A stretch of 9,488 bases of DNA from assembly GCA_022360335.1 (NCBI GenBank), contig JAKSCZ010000582.1, positions 1 to 9,488 on the forward strand, written 5' to 3'. Each line of letters begins with the position of its first letter. Position 1 is the first letter of the stretch. This document shows positions 6,236 through 9,488 of the stretch, one piece after another. The position numbers and the translations under genes were made by a program. The stretch is from Pseudomonadota bacterium (GTDB taxonomy: Bacteria; Pseudomonadota; Gammaproteobacteria; Steroidobacterales; Woeseiaceae). Below the pieces are notes generated by a model, which saw nothing but the letters and a program-made list of their open reading frames with translations, made no database searches and was not told the origin of the DNA.

Positions 6236-8842
6236 ATGCGATCCATGTCGAGCAACGAGGTCCGCCGGGCCTTTCTGGACTTCTTCGGCGAGCGCGGTCA
6301 CGAGATCGTGGCGAGCTCGCCGCTCGTCCCCGGCAACGACCCGACCCTGCTGTTCACGAACGCGGGCATGGTGCAGTTCAAGGACGTTTTTCTCGGGCAC
6401 GAGAAACGCAGGATCCCCCGCGCCGTGAGCTCGCAACGGTGCGTGCGCGCTGGCGGCAAGCACAACGATCTCGAGAACGTCGGCTACACGGCCCGTCACC
6501 ACACCTTCTTCGAGATGCTCGGCAATTTCAGTTTCGGCGATTACTTCAAGCGCGAGGCGATCCGCTACGCCTGGGACTTCCTGACGAAGACGCTCGGACT
6601 GCCGGAGGAACGGCTGTGGGTCACGGTGTTCGAGGACGACGACGAGGCGGCCGGCATCTGGCTCGAGGAGATGAACGTCGACCCGGCGCGGTTTTCGCGC
6701 ATGGGCGAGAAGGACAACTTCTGGGCCATGGGGGATACGGGCCCCTGCGGGCCTTGCAGCGAGATCTTCTTCGACCACGGTCCGGACGTCGCCGGCGGTC
6801 CGCCGGGTTCGCCGGACGAGGACGGCGACCGCTACGTCGAGGTCTGGAACCTCGTGTTCATGCAGTTCGATCGGTCGGCCGACGGTGACCTGACGCCGTG
6901 GCCCGCGCCGTCCGTCGACACCGGCATGGGCCTCGAGCGCATCGCCGCCGTCATGCAGGGCGTGCACAGCAATTACGCGATCGACCTGTTCGCGCACCTG
7001 GTGCAGGCGGCGGCCGACGTGCTCGGCGTCGAGAACGAAGGGCAGAGTTCCCTGAACGTCATCGCGGATCACATCCGTGCCTGCGCGTTCCTGATCGTCG
7101 ACGGCGTCCTGCCCGGCAGGGAAGGCCGGGGCTACGTGCTGCGGCGCATCGTTCGCCGTGCGATCCGGCACGGCAAGAAGCTCGGCACGGACGAGCCGTT
7201 CTTCCACAAGCTCGTTGCGCCGCTCGTCGAGGAAATGGGCGAGGCCTACCCGGAACTCGCCGGGGCACGGGCCCACGTCGAGAAGGTGCTCGCGAAGGAG
7301 GAAGCGCGCTTTGCCGAAACGCTCGATCAGGGCACGGAAATCCTCGAAGCGGCGATAGCCGATCTCGACGGCGAACGGCTGCCGGGCGACGTCGTGTTCA
7401 AGCTCTACGATACTTACGGTTTTCCCGTCGACCTGACGGCCGACATCGCACGCGAACGCGGGCTGACGATCGACGAGGAAGGCTTCGAGGCCGCCATGGA
7501 AGGGCAGCGCGAACGCGCCCGGGCTTCGCACAGTTTCGCCGCCGCGGGCGGCGATGCGCTCAAGACCGATGCATCGACCGCATTCCTCGGCTACGCCGGT
7601 ACGGACGGCAGCACCGAGATCGTCGGCCTGTTCGGGGACGGAAAACCGGCAGGCGAACTCGGCGCCGGCGACGAAGGCGCCGTCGTGCTGGCCGCAACGC
7701 CTTTCTACGCCGAATCGGGCGGGCAGATCGGCGACACGGGCATCCTGGTCGGGGCGGGCAAGCTCTTCCGCGTCGACGATACGCAAAACAGCGGCGATGC
7801 GATCGTGCACTACGGCACGGTCGAGCAGGGCTCACTGAGAACCGGGGACGGCGTCGAGGCGATCGTCGACGCCGACCGCCGCCGCGCGATCCGGCTGAAT
7901 CACACGGCGACGCACCTGATGCACGCCGCGTTGCGGCACGTCCTCGGCGACCACGTCACGCAGCAAGGTTCGCTCGTCGCCCCCGACCGCCTGCGCTTCG
8001 ACTTCTCGCATGACGAGCCCGTCTCGGCCGGGCAACTGCAGGCGATCGAGGACCTCGTCAACGCCGAGATTCGCAAGAACACGCCCGCGCAGACGGATCA
8101 TATGAGCTACGACGACGCCATCGCATCGGGTGCCATGGCGCTGTTCGGCGAGAAGTACGGCGACGAGGTTCGCGTGCTGCGCATCGGCGACTTCTCGGTC
8201 GAGCTCTGCGGCGGCACGCACGTCGAGCGCACGGGTGACATCGGCGTTTTCAAGATCACGCACGAGGGCGGCATCGCGTCGGGCGTGCGCCGTATCGAGG
8301 CCGTGACGGGCGAAGGCGCGATGCAGTGGATCGATCGCAATCAGCGAACGCTCAACGAGCTCGCCGGCATGCTGCGCAGCGCGCCGGACGACGCGCCGGG
8401 CAAGGTCGAACAGCTGCTGAGGCGCAGCAAAGACCTCGAGAAGGCGCTCGCCGCCGCGAAACGGGCGCTGGTATCCGGACAGGCGACGGATCACTCCGCC
8501 GCCATCGAGGAAGTCGGCGGCATCAAGGTGCTGGTCACGCGCATGGACGGGGCCGACGCGAAGACCCTGCGGGACGCCGTCGACCGCTTCAAGGACAAGC
8601 TCAAAAACGGCGTCGTCGTGCTGGGGTCGGTCGATGACGGCAAGGTCCGTCTGGCGGCCGGCGTCACCAGGAACAACACCGACAGGATCCGGGCGGGCGA
8701 CCTGATCAAGCCCGTCGCCGCGCAGGTCGGCGGCAAGGGCGGCGGTCGCCCCGATTTCGCCCAGGCGGGGGGCTCGGACCCGTCGAGGCTCGATCAGGCG
8801 CTCGGATCCGTTTCGGCCTGGGTCGCGGAGCGGCTCTCCTGA
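6236..8842 (+). CDS. alaS: Alanine--tRNA ligase
   Basis: AlaRS activates alanine with ATP, charges tRNA-Ala (recognised by its G3:U70 pair) and hydrolyses mischarged Ser- and Gly-tRNA-Ala. The 868-residue protein is of normal bacterial length and intact. The catalytic domain contains RCVRAGGKHNDLENVG (68-83), FFEMLGNFSFGDYFK and GMGLERI (230-236). The editing domain has HTATH (556-560) and CGGTH (C658 and H662), the usual zinc-binding set. The C-terminal DHHA1/C-Ala region ends with GGKGGGRPDFAQAGG (from 832). Two ATGs, 6236 and 6245, both give plausible starts; MSSNEVRRAFLDFF from 6245 aligns as well with relatives. Neither has a clear Shine-Dalgarno. The 17-bp gap from recX suggests either cotranscription or a promoter in the recX 3' end. 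csrA follows, as in E. coli. Confidence 0.98.
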   Translation: MRSMSSNEVRRAFLDFFGERGHEIVASSPLVPGNDPTLLFTNAGMVQFKDVFLGHEKRRIPRAVSSQRCVRAGGKHNDLENVGYTARHHTFFEMLGNFSFGDYFKREAIRYAWDFLTKTLGLPEERLWVTVFEDDDEAAGIWLEEMNVDPARFSRMGEKDNFWAMGDTGPCGPCSEIFFDHGPDVAGGPPGSPDEDGDRYVEVWNLVFMQFDRSADGDLTPWPAPSVDTGMGLERIAAVMQGVHSNYAIDLFAHLVQAAADVLGVENEGQSSLNVIADHIRACAFLIVDGVLPGREGRGYVLRRIVRRAIRHGKKLGTDEPFFHKLVAPLVEEMGEAYPELAGARAHVEKVLAKEEARFAETLDQGTEILEAAIADLDGERLPGDVVFKLYDTYGFPVDLTADIARERGLTIDEEGFEAAMEGQRERARASHSFAAAGGDALKTDASTAFLGYAGTDGSTEIVGLFGDGKPAGELGAGDEGAVVLAATPFYAESGGQIGDTGILVGAGKLFRVDDTQNSGDAIVHYGTVEQGSLRTGDGVEAIVDADRRRAIRLNHTATHLMHAALRHVLGDHVTQQGSLVAPDRLRFDFSHDEPVSAGQLQAIEDLVNAEIRKNTPAQTDHMSYDDAIASGAMALFGEKYGDEVRVLRIGDFSVELCGGTHVERTGDIGVFKITHEGGIASGVRRIEAVTGEGAMQWIDRNQRTLNELAGMLRSAPDDAPGKVEQLLRRSKDLEKALAAAKRALVSGQATDHSAAIEEVGGIKVLVTRMDGADAKTLRDAVDRFKDKLKNGVVVLGSVDDGKVRLAAGVTRNNTDRIRAGDLIKPVAAQVGGKGGGRPDFAQAGGSDPSRLDQALGSVSAWVAERLS

Positions 8843-8974
8843 GGTCGCCGGTAAGGGAGCGACACGGCGTCCGGCAGGCATCGGGCGCCGAAATCGGCTA
8901 GTATTCCAACAGTTTAAGAACAACCACGCGTGGTGAACGGGGCTCGGAGCCCCGAGAGGCGGGAGTAGGAAGTC
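8843..8974 (+). promoter_or_regulatory. alaS-csrA intergenic region and csrA leader
   Basis: A stem-loop with 8-bp arms (8865-8872 CGGCGTCC and 8883-8890 GGGCGCCG, one G-T pair) lies 22 bp after alaS. It lacks a U-run, so it is not a clear terminator. TAGTAT at 8899-8904 could be a -10, without a convincing -35. A second hairpin (8938-8944 with 8948-8954, CGGGGCT/AGCCCCG) presents GGA (8946-8948) at its loop. Two more GGA triplets (8962-8964 and 8968-8970) sit in the Shine-Dalgarno zone gggagtaggaag before ATG 8975. GGA in loops and overlapping the ribosome-binding site is the CsrA target pattern, suggesting autorepression of csrA translation. Confidence 0.55.
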
Positions 8975-9169
8975 ATGCTGATTCTGACGCGACGCGCGGG
9001 TGAGACGGTCATGATCGGCGGCGATATTACGATCACCGTCCTGGGGGTCAAGGGGAATCAGGTCCGGATAGGGATCGATGCACCCAAGGATGTGGCCGTG
9101 CACCGCGAAGAAATCTACGAGCGTATCCAGAGCGAAAAAACCGCCGGGGACAAGCCCGACTCGGAGTAG
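8975..9169 (+). CDS. csrA: Carbon storage regulator CsrA (RsmA), RNA-binding translational regulator
   Basis: CsrA is a small dimeric protein that binds GGA motifs in mRNA leaders, blocking or modulating translation and mRNA decay. It governs carbon flux, motility, biofilm and stationary-phase physiology, and is antagonised by small RNAs of the CsrB/RsmZ type. The 64-residue product begins MLILTRRAGETVMIG, containing the first RNA-contacting strand (L4, R6, R7), and continues to VRIGIDAPKDVAVHREEIYERI, with V42 and R44 at the canonical RNA-binding positions. Length is close to E. coli's 61; the extra residues form a polar tail. A strong purine-rich ribosome-binding site (gggagtaggaag) decides the start. 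Position after alaS and before tRNA-Ser matches E. coli. No operator sites beyond the GGA leader motifs are evident. Confidence 0.97.
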   Translation: MLILTRRAGETVMIGGDITITVLGVKGNQVRIGIDAPKDVAVHREEIYERIQSEKTAGDKPDSE

Positions 9170-9188
9170 GGCCGCAGGCGGAAACCGC

Positions 9189-9217
9189 TTTACCCGGGTT
9201 TTCCGCGCCAGTAACAT
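9189..9217 (+). promoter_or_regulatory. Candidate promoter of tRNA-Ser with GC-rich discriminator
   Basis: TTTACC (9189-9194) and TAACAT (9212-9217) each match sigma-70 hexamers at four of six bases and are spaced by exactly 17 bp. The following sequence gcgcagtccgcgcg is GC-rich, as in stringently controlled stable-RNA promoters. Transcription would begin near 9224, about 20 bp before the mature tRNA 5' end. A stem 9178-9184/9200-9206 (GCGGAAA/TTTCCGC) overlaps it but has no U-run. Readthrough from csrA remains possible. Confidence 0.4.
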
Positions 9218-9244
9218 GCGCAGTCCGCGCGAGCAGTGTATTCC

Positions 9245-9335
9245 GGAGAGATGGCTGAGTGGTCGAAAGCGCTCCCCTGCTAAGGGAGTAAGGGTTAAAA
9301 GCCCTTCGAGGGTTCGAATCCCTCTCTCTCCGCCA
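9245..9335 (+). tRNA. tRNA-Ser (anticodon GCU), class II, CCA encoded
   Basis: The acceptor stem GGAGAGA (9245-9251) pairs with TCTCTCC (9325-9331), followed by discriminator G 9332 and encoded CCA 9333-9335. The D-arm region begins GCTGAGTGG. The anticodon stem CTCCC/GGGAG (9272-9276 and 9284-9288) encloses loop CTGCTAA with anticodon GCT at 9279-9281, reading AGC and AGU. A long variable arm (around aagggttaaaagccctt) marks a serine-type class II tRNA, and the T arm contains GGGTTCGAATCCC. It closely resembles E. coli tRNA-Ser(GCU), including the whole anticodon arm, and holds the same position after csrA. A run of five T (9338-9342) follows and could help end transcription. Confidence 0.98.
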
Positions 9336-9488
9336 CCTTTTTCGTAATTCATTGATTTTTATAGCATATCCCTCCTAGCCCGCATCGGTCACGGATTTAG
9401 CTGAAAGTGTGATTTTGGAGATATTTCGTCCGCTGGTAACGGTTCGTTATTGTCGTTTGGTGTCGGCGAACATTGCGTCGTTGTTTAC
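9336..9488. other. AT-richer tail downstream of tRNA-Ser, no recognisable gene
   Basis: After the T-run the composition falls visibly below that of the rest of the window (ttcattgatttttatagcat and similar). No integrase, tRNA-Arg or complete ORF is seen. One frame is open from 9379 to the edge and has a GTG at 9409 giving VILEIFRPLVTVRYCRLVSA, but there is no ribosome-binding site and no family resemblance. It could be the start of a gene that continues outside the window, or non-coding. Confidence 0.5.

Noticed and set aside
6215..7810. 531-residue reverse-strand ORF opposite alaS
   Set aside because: Antisense shadow of AlaRS coding sequence. Its length reflects the same codon bias seen opposite mutS and the glycosyltransferase.
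8865..8898. Rho-independent terminator after alaS
   Set aside because: The 8-bp stem is present, but AAATCGG rather than a T-run follows, so it does not meet the intrinsic terminator pattern on either strand.
7832..9352. 506-residue reverse-strand ORF covering the alaS end, csrA and the tRNA
   Set aside because: It is antisense to two solid genes, and its N-terminus (GGERGIRTLEGLLTLTPLAG) is simply the tRNA-Ser complement translated, a well-known kind of false protein in databases.

Overview
This window is a high-GC chromosomal segment that looks gammaproteobacterial. The order mutS(reverse)–pncC–(thpR)–recA–recX–alaS–csrA–tRNA-Ser(GCU) is a classic gammaproteobacterial arrangement. The recA operator is an E. 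coli-type LexA box, and the tRNA carries an encoded CCA. I cannot name the genus from the sequence alone.

Layout. 1-2083 (minus): the first 694 codons of mutS, cut by the window edge inside its Walker B motif. 2084-2229: a divergent intergenic region almost filled by a long near-perfect palindrome plus a degenerate third repeat copy touching the mutS start. 2230-3327 (plus): a family-4-type glycosyltransferase, the only gene foreign to the DNA-repair/translation neighbourhood. 3414-3914 pncC (CinA C-terminal-type amidohydrolase) and 3914-4423 thpR (2H RNA phosphodiesterase) overlap by one base. 4424-4583: the recA control region with a LexA box. 4584-5633 recA. 5629-5708: a 41-bp-period tandem pair of REP-like repeats that supplies the recA stop codon. 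5727-6218 recX. 6236-8842 alaS. 8843-8974: csrA leader with a GGA hairpin. 8975-9169 csrA. 9245-9335 tRNA-Ser(GCU). 9336-9488: visibly AT-richer sequence with no recognisable gene.

Functionally, the core is SOS recombination and its modulator (RecA, RecX under LexA), mismatch repair (MutS), NMN salvage (PncC), alanyl-tRNA synthesis and global post-transcriptional control (CsrA). Most of the sequence is ordinary conserved core. I did not find an undescribed multi-gene system. What merits a second look is the non-coding structure: two unrelated repeat families lodged against start or stop codons of repair genes, the glycosyltransferase starting just outside a palindrome and lacking the second glutamate of its EX7E motif, the possible CsrA autoregulatory hairpin, and the composition drop after tRNA-Ser.
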